Made by a program: the position numbers and the translations under genes. A stretch of DNA of 64,000 bases. Origin: Persicaria tinctoria. Its lineage: Eukaryota; Streptophyta; Magnoliopsida; Caryophyllales; Polygonaceae. Below are positions 20,830 through 32,786 of the stretch, piece after piece. The DNA is taken from assembly GCA_037127255.1 (NCBI GenBank), contig JBANSL010000016.1:8558501-8622500 (forward strand). The letters are read 5' to 3'. Position 1 is the stretch's first letter; each line of letters starts with the position of its first letter. The notes below the pieces were generated by a model. It saw nothing but the letters and a program-made list of their open reading frames with translations. It searched no databases and was not told where the DNA came from.

Positions 20830-22240
20830 GGTCTGATTCACGGAGGAGTGTGCGTACGTCATTCATTTATAACAAACAAACAAAGAACTAAAAGTAATTA
20901 TAGTCACAAAAATTTCCATCTAAATCGGAATACAAAAATACCGGAAAATGAACTAATTAAAATTTTCATCTAAATCGGAATAAAGAAAGGGATAATTAGC
21001 TAACTTTACTATTTTTAGTTTTTGTTTTGGTACACTAGCCCAGCTTAAGTACTAAAAAAAAAAAGTTTTTGTTTTGGTAGATATACCCTTTAAGTTTTTG
21101 TTTTGTTAATTATACCTTTTTTTTCTCTAATGACAATTTTGCCCATATTTTAACAATTTACTTCAATCACTTACAAGCACACATCTTTTCCATTCCACCA
21201 ACTATTTTCAATTTCAATTTGTGAAATCAAATTATGGTTTCAATCATTAAAGCAATTAACTTGTCAATTTGTATCTACAAACTATCGTACATATCTTTTT
21301 ATTTAATTATTTTTTTAGGTCGGCAAATTTTTAATTTTTTTGGATGAATCGGTACTTCGAGGAAGATTTTATGTAAATCCAAATTTGATGAACTAGTTTT
21401 TTTAGTTACAATAATTTTAGGAATTTGTAAGTGCTACATGTGGTTACAATAATTGCTTCATGTGGACGATTTCATGTAACTCAAAGTCCAACAACCAATT
21501 GTGGTTACAAGAATCACTCGTTACAGGAATTTGATGATTAGCCAAGACTGATGGATGATTAAGTACAGTCGATCGATAATGACTATATATTACAAGAATT
21601 GTATATTTGTATAGTTGTTGAAATCTATTGAGACCATAACTGTGTCTTGAAACTTATTTTGTGTATTTGGAATCTTATTATTGAAACCATGTTATGCTTT
21701 TGTGTGGAATATTGAAATATATTGTGTGTATTTATTGTAACCTATTAAAACCTTAATGATGAGGTTAGTTACGATACAAACTAGGTACAAGTAGTTACAA
21801 GAATCAAATCACCTACAACGGACTAGTTACAATAATGTGAATGTGTTGATTACAAATCCCATTACAATAGTTAAGTGCGGTTACAATAAATTAACTACAA
21901 TACGAATATGAGTCTTGAAACCTACTTTGTGTATTTGGAACCTTATTACTTAAACTATATACGTTACACTCTTATGTTGGGTATTGAAATCTATTTGTGT
22001 ATTTATTGTAACCTAATAAAACATTAACAATGAGGTTTATTACGATACAAACTAAGTACAAATACTTAGTTACAAGAATCTAATCACCTACAACGAATTA
22101 GTTACAATAATGTGACTTTGTTGATTACAAGTATATAGTTACAATAACTAACTATGGTTACAAGAATTAACTACAAGAAGGAAAATTGAAAGAAACGGAT
22201 GAATAATTGACTATAATTAACTAAGTACGGAGTACAAGAA
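20830..22240. other. AT-rich intergenic region rich in GTTACAAGAAT motifs
   Basis: No gene seen. From about 21420 to 22190 GTTACAAGAAT and GTTACAATAAT motifs recur many times, partly arranged as a tandem duplication (next entry). Confidence 0.6.
21641..22180. repeat. Two tandem copies of a 268-bp unit
   Basis: The unit beginning GTCTTGAAACYTAYTTTGTG at 21643 recurs at 21911. The copies also share GTATTTATTGTAACCTA, a GAGGTTWRTTACGATACAAA stretch and AATCACCTACAACG. Period is about 268 bases with roughly 85-90 percent similarity by eye. Confidence 0.85.
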
Positions 22241-25200
22241 TCTATATCTATATCTATATATCTATATCTATATAAATACTAAAACAGAGACCGCTGGAGC
22301 GACCTCGCTGCCACGGAATTTTTTGGATTAAACGGGATTATTTTCGCCTGCGTGGCATTTCCTGGATTAAAGTTGTATTAAATTTTTGGGCCACATCAAT
22401 TAATAAGTCAATATAATTAGGTAAAAAACTTATCTTTTTAGATACATAATATATTAAACTATTGTTGAAAACATATCCAATCTAACCAATCAAATATAAT
22501 AATAAGTTATTATTGTTGAAATTAATTAACTAACCTATATGCTAAACGTGTGGAGGAGATACAAAATAACGTTTGAAAAACAATATGATTGGAACCATGG
22601 AGCTTAATTTCATCATATTTGACGGCATCGAATTTAATTGAAAGTTATATTTAAAAATATATAAATCTATCTATATCAATATCTATATATAAAATACTAA
22701 AGCATACCAGACCTCTGATTAGATCAATATTTTTTTCCCTAAAAGGTAGAATAATTGACCAAAAATATATGTAATTATTTGTACGTTAAATATATAATTT
22801 ACTACCTTTATAATGATATTTAATGTAATTAATCAAGATAGGACCGGGATAATGCACATACCTACCATCTTTGATAATGAAATTTGCATTGCAACATACG
22901 GTACAAAAATACATATTTACATGGATATATCTTCAACCATTCACCATAAAAAAATTAATATCATGCCGTCATATATACAAGTTTTGTTATATTTTTATTT
23001 TTAATATAGAATAAATTTAGTTACAAATTTTGAGATACTTATATCTTAATTAGTTAGAAAATTCATCTTTTTAAATTAAATAATCTATCTAATATATGGT
23101 TCATTATTAATATTCAATCTTATATCTAAATTAGGTAGAAAACCTATCAATATATGATGGTATATAAAAATATATATGTATGGATATATAAAAAATTATT
23201 GATTGATATGGTTTAAAGGGTTTTGACTACACGAGTACATAAGCGATACATAAGTGAAATTAATAAACCAATATAGTTGGGTAAAAAAGTTATCTTTTTA
23301 GATCAAATAATCTATCCGATATAACATTATATCTTAATAAAAAAAATACCAAAATGTTAATTCATCTGTTTAAATATTGCATGTTCAATGATTAAAAAAT
23401 GATGAAGAGTCTAGAGAAATTGTACGTACAGCAATAAGATTGCTTTGAATGATTTTAAAAATTAATTGAAAATCAGCTATTTTATTTGAAAAAAAATCAA
23501 ACTATCACTCTAAATCAAATTAATCGATAAACCAATTTATCTATATAAAATACTTGAAATATTAATTATTTAAATTGAAATAACTAAATACTACTATATA
23601 GAATTCATATTTTCCATTAATTAGTAGAGCATACATCTGTTTATTTTTCTTTGGGAAAACTAATTAAAATATCCCCACCTTTGGGAGTATGGTAAAAATA
23701 TATCCTCAACTTTCAAATGTAATTAAAATATCCCGACCTTTGAGGGTAGTGGTAACATATTACCACAAGTTTTCTCGTGGGTCAAAAATGCTAACAAACG
23801 GCCTACATTGATTTTGTTTTTGACAAGTCAGCTTGCGTGGAAGCCTTTTTACAAATTAGTAATAAAATCGGGTTTTCTTAAACGGTTTCCTTAAGGGAAA
23901 ATGTACCGATAACAAAATTAAACCCGAAAAAACGAAATTGATTTAACCAAGCAACTAATCCAGTCAAAATTGCCTCAAATTAACATAACACGAATATTCC
24001 TAACACCAAACCGACAACAAAAAAAAATAAACCGAAAACAACAACAACAATAAAGAGGGAAAAAAACTTATTCAGCTAAGTCCGTGAACAAATCAAAGAG
24101 GAAGAAGATGTGAGAGAGACAACTCAAGATAACCGACCGCAAGGGAGGAAGACTGTCATTGGAGGGGAACTATGAGTTGCTTGGAAGATCGGAAGACAGC
24201 TCAAGAGGCGATCACGAAAGAAAATAGGAGGGAGGAAAATGCGTGGTGTATGAAGCTGGTCCAACTTTTTATTTTTTTCCTAAGGAAACCGTTCAAAAAA
24301 ACCCTTGTAAAAAATCAACGTATGATGTCTTGTCATCATTTTTTACTAGTGAGAAAACCCGTGATAATATATTACCACTACTATCAAAGGTCGCGATATT
24401 TTTATTACTTTTGAAAGTTGAGGATATATTTTTACCATACCCCCAAAGGTGGAGGTATTTTAATTAGTTTCCCCTTTTTCTTTTAATTGAATTGCAGTGC
24501 GAGAATTAAACTAATAACAATCAAAGTGTGTGGAAAATATAAAATAAAAATTAATATAGATATAAATAAAAGCTATCAAGTAATTAATTCCGATATAAAT
24601 AGTATTTTCACCCTAAAATAATCTATATATAAATACAATAACACCTATAAAATATTTATCTATTAATATTTTTAATGAGTATGACTATGAAATAATTTTG
24701 ATTTATATTTTCTATGAGTCAATAAATTAACTAAAATATATAGATAAATTGTGAATAACTTTATCTATAGTTATAGCTAGACTCTCCGTTCCCTATCATT
24801 TAAGGGTTAGATTTGTTTACATGTTATATTTGGAGTGTTTACAAATGATCTTTATATATAAAAGAAAAAAATAAATAAAAAAAGACATATAATTTTGATC
24901 ACTATATAGATTGATTAGATTAAAATAGTAAAAGTTAAATGATTATTGACTTGATTCTTAATTAAAAAGGTATAGCTTATCTGCGTACGAGATAAAATTT
25001 TACCGAATAAGATTATACTTATCATTTATTTAAGTTATGATTCATAAAATGGTATTGTTAGGTTTTTAAATATTTGTTAGAGTTTAGATTATAATATAAT
25101 AATACAAAGTAATACAAATATACAAATTAAAAATAAGTTCGAAACGATGATATAGCTTTACTGAAGCATCAAGATGTTGTATATTCTCTTCTTTAATCTA

Positions 25201-25557
25201 TTTTTTTTATTATTTAAATTAATACGAATAATAGCAACACTAACGCTATATAAAATATATATACCACGTCGTAAGATTTTGTTCAATTATTTTACCTTTT
25301 ACCATCAAATTTTGGTCAATATATTATTCTACATTTTACATCAAATTGAATCTAATATATTTAAATATAAATATGCACCATCTTAATTTGATGATAAAAT
25401 TTGAGAAGATAAATCCGTATATAATTCTATATAAAATATACCATGCCGTAAATTTTTAGTCAATTATTTTACCTTTTATATCATTAAATTTGGTGATGTA
25501 ATTATATATTAGTTTTTATTAAGAAACCGCACAACGGGCGGGTACCGAATATACTAG
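22241..25557 (+). mobile_element. Nested or composite Helitron(s)
   Basis: A Helitron-type head (TCTATATCTATATCTATATA, then ATACTAAAACAGAG) begins at 22241 after an A. A second head begins at 22666 (TCTATCTATATCAATATC, then ATACTAAAGCA). Only one convincing 3' end is seen: an imperfect GC hairpin (25525-25543, ACCGC/GCGGGT) and CTAG at 25554-25557 followed by T. Either the second Helitron inserted into the first and the outer 3' end was lost, or two heads share one end. No Rep/helicase or other coding sequence is visible; the interior is AT-rich and hosts a MULE. Confidence 0.65.
23653..24474. mobile_element. Non-autonomous MULE with 9-bp target duplication
   Basis: Terminal inverted repeats of about 120 bases: the left starts GGGAAAACTAATTAAAATA and the right end is its near reverse complement. 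Both carry GGTAAAAATATATCCTCAAC. The element is flanked by identical 9-base direct repeats TTTTTCTTT (23644-23652 and 24475-24483), the target-duplication length of Mutator-like elements. The 822-base body encodes no transposase. A purine-rich 24060-24240 stretch could be a captured fragment but is not recognised. Confidence 0.9.
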
Positions 25558-27116
25558 TATAATACTAAAACAGAGGCGTGTAAATCCTATGTGGCGGGCT
25601 CAGGTGCAAGTTGCTTATGTGTCTTTTTCCGGTGAATTCTGGCCCCGTTTCTTTGACACGTCAATTAATGACTATCCAATTAATTTAATCCATGTCATAC
25701 AATTGTCTAATCAATTTTTATCTACCGATTTATCTACGTGTAATTTCAATTAATTTTATATATTTTATGTTAAAAATATCTTTAATTGATTTTACATAAT
25801 CAAATCATATTATGTAAAACATATTAATACAAATTGATTAGATATTTTGCCGGCTATAGGATCCGATATTTAGTTAAAGATATCTTTAACTAAAAAAATA
25901 TGGATGCAGGGATCAAATTGTAACCATGGTCCATATGGATGCATTTGATTTTGCCCGCTATAGATATTTACTTATAGATAGATTAGTTTAAATTGGGGTA
26001 AACTAAAATTTTATCCTATCATTAATAGAATATTTTATCTTAGAGTATTTTTTTGTAATATTTTTACACTTCATATCTAAGTTAAAAATCTTACTTGGAT
26101 GAAGATAATATTTTACTTTTAATTAATTTTAGGAGCGGTAACTTCGGTTGGTTAACCAGAATCTATTTTTTTTTTCTTCATTTGTACGTATAAAATTACT
26201 AGGCTTAATTTAGGGAAATTTTAACAATTTTGGTGTGGTTGTATAAAATTAGCCTCAATCGTAACAATTACAGTCAAGAGATTTATTTAACTATGGAGTG
26301 ATTTTTAAAATTAGCGTTTTGCAACTATTATAAAATTTAAAACCAATAGCTGAAAAATGAAAATAGTAAAAAAAAATATATTATGTTAAATAGTCGAAAA
26401 ACAATAGTGTTGATTAAACTATTAATTGTAACTATTTCTGATGTTGGGATATTTTATAACGGAAACAATAGCGGAAAATAATATGGAAAACATATTATGA
26501 GTCAATATCAATATAAATTTTAAATAAACATATCACTAGAGAGAGAGTTTATATATATTCTATTAAATCAATAAACAATCACATTAATCAATAGAGATAA
26601 TCCAAATCAATAAGTGCTTATCTTTAACAAACAGTTAATTAATTACAAACTAAATTTACGCAAATATTGCTCACATACCAAAAAATTAGGATTTGTCATT
26701 GTGCTACTACGGCTCACATACCAAATAATTTTGTTTATCTTTAAACAATCACATTAAACAATATAAATAATTTGAATCAATAAGTGCTTATCTTTCACAA
26801 ATAATTAGTTTACAACCCAAATTTATGTAAATATTGCTCACGTAACAATTAATTTATAAACCAAATTTATACAAATATTAGATCTATTATACATATTGCT
26901 TTGTTTAACGATAAAATTATTTTATTTTATAGAAAAAAATTAGAAAAAGAATAATGAAATTACATCATACAAATTTGAAATTAAATGCCCTTAATCTGGC
27001 CTATAGATTAAATTTTACCATTAAATATTCACACACACATATATGTACACAATTTGTCCGTGAATAATAAAAGTCATATAAAAAAAACCCGCGAAAATCG
27101 CGGGCAATAAAACTAG
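25558..27116 (+). mobile_element. Non-autonomous Helitron, abutting the previous one
   Basis: The 3' end is clear: hairpin CCCGCG, loop AAAAT, CGCGGG (27088-27104), then eight bases and CTAG (27113-27116) followed by T. The 5' side carries the family head ATACTAAAACAGAGGCGTG at 25562, directly after the CTAG of the preceding Helitron; the expected TC start is not seen, so the exact 5' end is unsure. No coding sequence is seen in about 1.56 kb. Confidence 0.72.
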
Positions 27117-27373
27117 TCAAATCATAAAGTTATAGCAATTTCGGAATTTCCACGGTCTTTCACTACTGAAATTGAAAGTCTGTTAAACAAGGATTTGAAG
27201 AAATAAAATCGTTTGTTGGGTTTCTAAAAAAAAAATTCAAATAGTTTTCCTTTTCAAAACGTAGACAAATCTGGTAAACAGTTAAAGAATCTTATCTATA
27301 AATTTTATTTATTTTTGATAAGGAAAGAATTCGGGTGGACAAGCCCTACCCGGAGGCATCCTGGCGGATGAGG

Positions 27374-28523
27374 TCAAAGAAGATCAGGATCATTTGTAAC
27401 ATCGACTCCTCGGGCAGAGTGACTAAGGTGTGCAACCTTATCCGCCACTCTATTGCCCATACGAGGAACATGGAAGAAAACTACTTCTTCCACAGTCGAT
27501 AACAGAACTTGTGTATCCGAAAGTATTAGTTCGATCTCCCATGGGCATTTCGATTTCCTATTTAAATGGTCAATGATTATCTTGCTATCACCTTCTATAT
27601 GGATCTTTTTTATATTGAGTTTCCGAACCTGTTGTATCCCTAATTGAAGGGCTAGGGCCTCCGTTGTCAGTGATTTTTGTTTGCCCAGTCGAAGGTGTTG
27701 AACAGAAATTGGGTGGCCGACCCAGTCCCTAATGACAACACCCGCAGTGCTTTCGCCATTAGGGAGAGTAGACCCATCGAAATTCAGTTTGAACGTGCCC
27801 CGAGGAGGCTTGCGCCAAGCGATGGTTTTTTTGTTTTTTGTTCTTTGGATGAGTGCCCCGCCGAATAGGGCGAAAGTCATCCTCAAACTCGGACTCAGCA
27901 GCAGCTGTTTTATTCCAGTTATCAATATGAGATTGGATCAGTCGTAAGGCTCTATCCTTGTGCGGTATTCCAGTTTGCTGAAATATGTTTTGGTTCCTGA
28001 TATACCACGTTGTCCACCAAGAAAAGACGAGTTTGGTTAGATCAATAGACTGTAGGTTCTTCCATAGAGCAGATAGAATGGGCTTAATATCTCGGGATTG
28101 CGCAATCAGACAGGCAATGTTTGATTGGATTTGGTACGAGAGTTGGTGGATTGCTTGGATGAAAGGGCATTCCAGAAATAAATAAACCTCATCCTCAGGC
28201 GCCATATTACACAATGAGCAGGTGGAAGGGACAGACGTCCCCCTACTGGACAACCTAGTGGATGTAGGGAGGCCATTCTGAGCTATTTTCCAAAGAAAGT
28301 TTTTTATTTTCGGGGGGACATTAATCTTCCATATCCAGGCATTACAATCCAGGTGTGCTGCTGATTGAGCTGTTATTAATTTATATGCACTGGCAGTAAT
28401 AAACCAGCCTTCCCTATCCGGCCACCGGTATAGGCGATCTTGCATAGTTGAGACAGGTAGAGGGATGTCAAGGATCTCACACACTAATTCTATAGGAAGA
28501 GAAACCTTGAGTTTTTCTTCCCA
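27374..28523 (-). pseudogene. LINE zinc-binding RVT and RNase H domains
   Basis: After the stop at 28524 the same frame resumes with VCEILDIPLP and a zf-RVT domain (WKINVPPKIKNFLWKI, CSLCNMAPEDEVYLFLECPF). Near 27850, in an A-rich run, the reading shifts to another frame for RNase H: FKLNFDGST (first acidic residue), TTEALALQLG, IHIEGDSKIIIDHLN and FFHVPRMGNRVADKVAHL, ending at 27374. One in-frame stop and one frameshift are the only obvious damage, suggesting a moderately young insertion. Confidence 0.87.
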
Positions 28524-29591
28524 TCATTTGCCCCCCAATATATAGTCACTCACCTTTTCGTCCCGATTGAAGTTCTGAGGGCATTCCTCCTTGATCGACA
28601 GAGAAGAGGTAGTGATCCAATTATCTGTCCAAAACTTAATTGATTGCCCATTACCTATAGACCAAATAAGGCCTTTTTTGAATATATCGATTAAGGCGGA
28701 CAACTTGGACCATTGCCAAGAGCAAGACCCCGAGGTCTTGTAGTCAAAGATGATGACAGAACGCAGGTATTTATGTCTGACTAATGTCACCCATACATTG
28801 CTGGGATCGACCAGAATTTTCCAAAGTAACTTCATCTGTAGGGTCACATTCATGTCGCTGGATTTCCGAATCCCCAGCCCCCCAAACCGTTTTGGTTTGC
28901 AGATCCGGTCCCAGCTTATCAGCGGCCTGTACTGAAGATCCTTATTCCAAAAGAAAGAGCGGTTTAACTGGTCAAGTTCTTTATGCAGAGAAGCAGGGAG
29001 CATAAAATTCTGCATAGCATATAGTGGCTTAGCGGAAAGGTTGGAGTTGATAAGGGTAGCACGACCTTGTTGTGAGAGGGCATTAGCCCTCCATTTTGTC
29101 AATTGTTGTTTAGATTTACAGATGATATCTTCAAAAGTGGTTCTGGTAACTCTTCCATTGGTAATTGGACAGACTAAATACCGCTCTAAAGAATTCTCAT
29201 TAGAAATATTGAGGCAGGTACTTAATTCAAAGATCCTATGGTTCGGAATCCCTTTCGTAGCTTGGAAACTTGATTTGTTGTAGTTGACCTTTTGACCTGA
29301 TACTTTGTAGTATGAATCTACAATCGTCTTCACTTTACGACCTGCATCCAGGCCTCCTTTGGAGAAGATAATGATAACATCTGCGAAGGAAAGGAACGGA
29401 ATTCGATAGCCATTTTGTCCAATCGGGAACCCAATGTGTGTTTTGTCTAGGCTAGCTTCAGCGGCTAGTTTCTGTGCCAGAATCTCTGCCCCTAAGATAA
29501 ACAGAAACGGGGATACCCGAGTGGGATAAATCAGATCCGTTGGACCATTGTTGACTAATACCGAAAAGGAAACCGTCGTGATACACTCCAT
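28524..29591 (-). pseudogene. LINE reverse transcriptase, C-terminal part
   Basis: An open 355-codon frame for the end of a LINE reverse transcriptase. It includes SPFLFILGAEILAQKLAAEA, the catalytic block as FADVIII where the family has FADD or YADD, and the thumb region (KVNYNKSSF, WRANALSQQGRATLINS, FFWNKDLQYRPLISWDRICK). The second catalytic aspartate is replaced by valine, so the copy would be inactive even if full length. The frame stops at a TGA at 28524 but continues in the same frame beyond it. Confidence 0.88.
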
Positions 29592-29647
29592 TATCCAAGA
29601 GATAAACGTACCGTGGAATCCAAATCTTTGAAGAATCTTATCTATAA

Positions 29648-30084
29648 TCTAAACAATACAATCTATATCTATTTGCTTTTTTTTAATTTTAAAAAGATAA
29701 AAATATTACTTTAAGGGTATTTCGGTAAAATCTCAATAAAAAGGTATATTTACTAAAAGGAAAAATTAAAGGGTATAATTACCAAAAAAACACTTGAAAA
29801 TGGGACATTGCCTCAAATTTTCAATAAAGAAATGCCACTCAAGTGATGAGATGTAGACAGTTATTTGAATTCTTTCATAATCAAAAAAAAAAAAATTAAG
29901 ATGCCATACATATCTACCAAGTACTGTAACAATAAAATTGGAAATTTCAGTATCAACTCTCAAACTATACAGTTATCGGAATTCTTTCATTTTTCATTAG
30001 AATTTCAATCTTTTTCTACACTAATTTCACCTACAGCAATCATATGGAGCACGACTGACATTTCCTGTCTTTTGAATGGGGCCA
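29648..30084. other. AT-rich intergenic DNA; nothing supported
   Basis: No gene, repeat end or structured element could be recognised here. Confidence 0.4.
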
Positions 30085-30460
30085 TTAAAGCAAGGTCATA
30101 TGCATGATGCATCTACTGATCTACAGGAGCTTTAGAGGGTAACTGCATATAAATCACCTGTCTCATAAACGCTTTTAAACATACAACTACGAGACACTAA
30201 AAAACTGTTCATAAGATCAATAGGACAAATATTGAAGTATGCAAAAAATTAAGACAGAAATCAAGACTTTGCATTTTCAGCCTGAAAGTTACAGACAGCA
30301 CCAGGAAAATGTACAGAAAGGAAACCATATAGGCAAACCATTGCAAAACATTCTGAAGTAACAGCGCCAAATTACTCACAACCATAGATAGGTGATATTT
30401 GACCAAAAAGGTTCATAAAGTGACGTGTTTCTATGGTCTTCCCATTGTCAGGACAATAGG
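30085..30460. repeat. Second copy of the segment at 10465-10860
   Basis: Same orientation and order as the segment downstream of F-box copy 1. Similarity ends at CCCATTGTCAGG near 30460, where the first copy goes on into F-box flanking DNA. On the minus strand it reads like a 3' UTR and could be the tail of a gene starting near 31376 or 32640. Confidence 0.8.
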
Positions 30461-32786
30461 ACATGGAGGAAACACATACGGAGTAATTAAGTACTTCGAA
30501 ACAACCCTTTTACCAAAGTGTACAGTTATCATGGTAAGTCGGTTGGGGCTTAGAATGCAAAATGAGCGTCCCATGGGCATGGAAAAGTTGGAAATTAGGT
30601 CAATTCGAGAGCTTATAAAATTGAACGTGTCACATATTAACTTAATCTACGAGTCTAAACCAATTCCATCAACTCTCAACCCAATCCCGATCAGAAAACC
30701 TTACATAAATCTGGAACATTAATTCCACTCGCGCTGCACAGAAATAAACACCAGCCTCTCAAAATCAACCAAAATCAATAATTGGTAGAGGAAATTGATA
30801 TTTCCGGACCCACTTCAAGTAAAGTGATACAGAAACAAGGCATGGAATTTGGAGTTACTTTAGCATAAAAAAATCATACAGAAAGCAAATTGAAATTCAA
30901 ACAGGGAGAGAGAGAGCAAGAATCGGAAAATTGACTGCGTAACATTGCAGCAAGCTCCGCCTCTAAAAGCGATTTAGCTGACTAATGGTTAACTTAGTTC
31001 ATTGGCTTCCTAGTTTAGTTTCAGTCTCAAACATAGTGCAGCACCACATTAAAGAGAAAGGCAACTGCTAGACATTACCACACAGCTTGCCTACTTCCAT
31101 ACAAAAAAAAAAAAATGTGCCTCCAAATGACTTGATCACAAAGGATAATTAATCTTTTTGAGTCTAAACAATTAGGAATTGCAAATATAATCAATAAACA
31201 ATCATCTTTTTCTTCGACTACTAAGAACTACCATATCGAACTACTATTTCAGTGAGAAAAAATGCAATGAGAAAAAAAAAACTCCAATATAAAAAATCCC
31301 AATTTTAAATATATAAATAAAAGCAAACCTTTCCAAAGAGCTCGTTGAATCTGAGGGTTTTGACGATCCCGGACATGGCAGATTAGCGGATCAAACCTAA
31401 GATTCAGAATCCAATTGGAATTTGTCATTAAGAGTTATAAGGCGATGCCTAGAAATCAATCACAATCAATTTTTATCCAAGACAGATGAAAGAAGTGAAT
31501 CAAGAAACCTAGAAATATAATCGGCGGGATGAGAAATTGAGAAAGGGGATCAAACCTTTGAATTGTACTTAGAGGTTGAAGGGTTTGCTCAATAAAGTGG
31601 TGACAGTTGAAATTCCAAGACAATAAGATTATGTAAAGATAAGCCAGTATTACAAACTCTTAGGGTTGAAAACGACACATAAGCAAGGTTTCTCAAATCC
31701 TTCCTCGTTGGCAGAAATTCATCGAGCAAGGAGATATTATCTTTCCAGCAGATGCAATAAACAAGTGTGCATATAAACTTTCAAGCAGGGCTGTTGCACA
31801 ATAAAGAGAGATGCATAGTAGGATGTTGATCATGCTATATGAATACAAGATTTTGAACTGTGCGGCAATATTGTTTGGTTAACTAGAAGCAAACAGCAAA
31901 GCTCACATGGATACTATTTCTCAAAAAAATGAAAACCTGAATGTGTACATGAGTATTTTTCCATATCAGCTAAATTCATGTTCTCTCTACAAGATTCAGG
32001 TTAGAGCATAATATCTTGCAGAAGTGCACAAGAGTCTAAATTACTATAGCAATGCTTCTAAGGATCCAGGGATTCAGCCTGGTGCAAATCTTATAGTACT
32101 ATACTGCAGAGTTCATAATTTCCATGTGTTGAAATTGGCAAAGGCCAAATTGGACCTTTGGAAATCTGAGACTTTAAAATAGCCACGAAAATCACAAAAA
32201 CCAGATTCGTCTTAAGACCAATTCCTGGATCATCTTAATTTGAGTTTATACACCAATTCCTGTTTCATCTTAAGACCAAACACCAGATTCGTCTTTGCAG
32301 CTTCGACAAGACGATAGCATTTGGATGACAAATTAGCTACAGTGTCCGAAAGGAATAATTAGGAACAGAAAAATAAACTGAACAGAGTACCAAAATAGGT
32401 TGCTTATAGAAGATTGCAATCAATAAACTAGTGATGAGAGCAGGCGGAGAGAAATCGAAGGAGTTTACCTGGTTTTGAAGCAGAACTCAACGCTGAGAGA
32501 CAACAACAACTAAGAACAAGAAGAGAGGAAGAAGCACCGAAGAAAATAACGTTCATCTGGTGAAGAGGATGAGTAGCACAGACTGGAAAGCGGTGAAAGA
32601 TGAGGTCGAATGAGGGAGAGGGTGGCGACCTGAGCAAAGAAGCGAGTAGATTAATTTCAGCCGTAGATAACGACTACTATGGACGGTCAGGATCGACCTA
32701 AACGCCCAACTTAGTCTTGCCGCCCCTGCCCGCTTTTATAATAGCAAGGATAGATATTGAAGGTGTGAGATAAGAAGAGGTTATCA
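30461..32786. other. Intergenic or intronic region between LINE locus and plastid RPS10
   Basis: Apart from the candidate exon at 31329-31376 no coding sequence is supported. The 32430-32640 stretch is GC-richer with pyrimidine-rich minus-strand sequence typical of a plant 5' leader. The 150 bases between it and the RPS10 start could be a bidirectional promoter. Confidence 0.35.
31329..31376 (-). CDS. Candidate first coding exon of an unidentified minus-strand gene
   Basis: A 48-base stretch reads 16 codons, MSGIVKTLRFNELFGK, followed by a GT donor (GTTTGC). An acceptor-like TTAG lies about 20 bases upstream. Further upstream on the minus strand, splice-like donors at about 32468 (CCAG/GTAAAC) and 31556 (CAAAG/GTTTGA) could belong to 5' UTR exons, with transcription starting near 32640, divergent from plastid RPS10. 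No downstream coding exon could be identified with confidence; a possible one near 30900-30965 reads AELAAMLRSQFSDS. Protein identity unknown. Confidence 0.3.

Larger units (their letters stand above)
27302..29630 (-). mobile_element. 5'-truncated LINE (L1-type) with 17-bp target duplication
   Basis: The element reads on the minus strand and is flanked by perfect direct repeats AAGAATCTTATCTATAA (27285-27301 and 29631-29647), as expected from target-primed reverse transcription. Its 3' end (low coordinate) is an A-rich tail seen here as ATTTTATTTATTTTTGATAA. It is truncated within the reverse transcriptase. Order along the minus strand: C-terminal part of RT, zinc-binding RVT domain, RNase H. 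Confidence 0.93.

Noticed and set aside
24172..24467. Two overlapping 74-80 codon frames inside the MULE
   Set aside because: They run into the terminal inverted repeat and show no family resemblance.
30209..30406. 65-codon hydrophobic minus-strand frame
   Set aside because: It lies in the duplicated 3'-UTR-like segment, and hydrophobicity follows from its T-rich composition.
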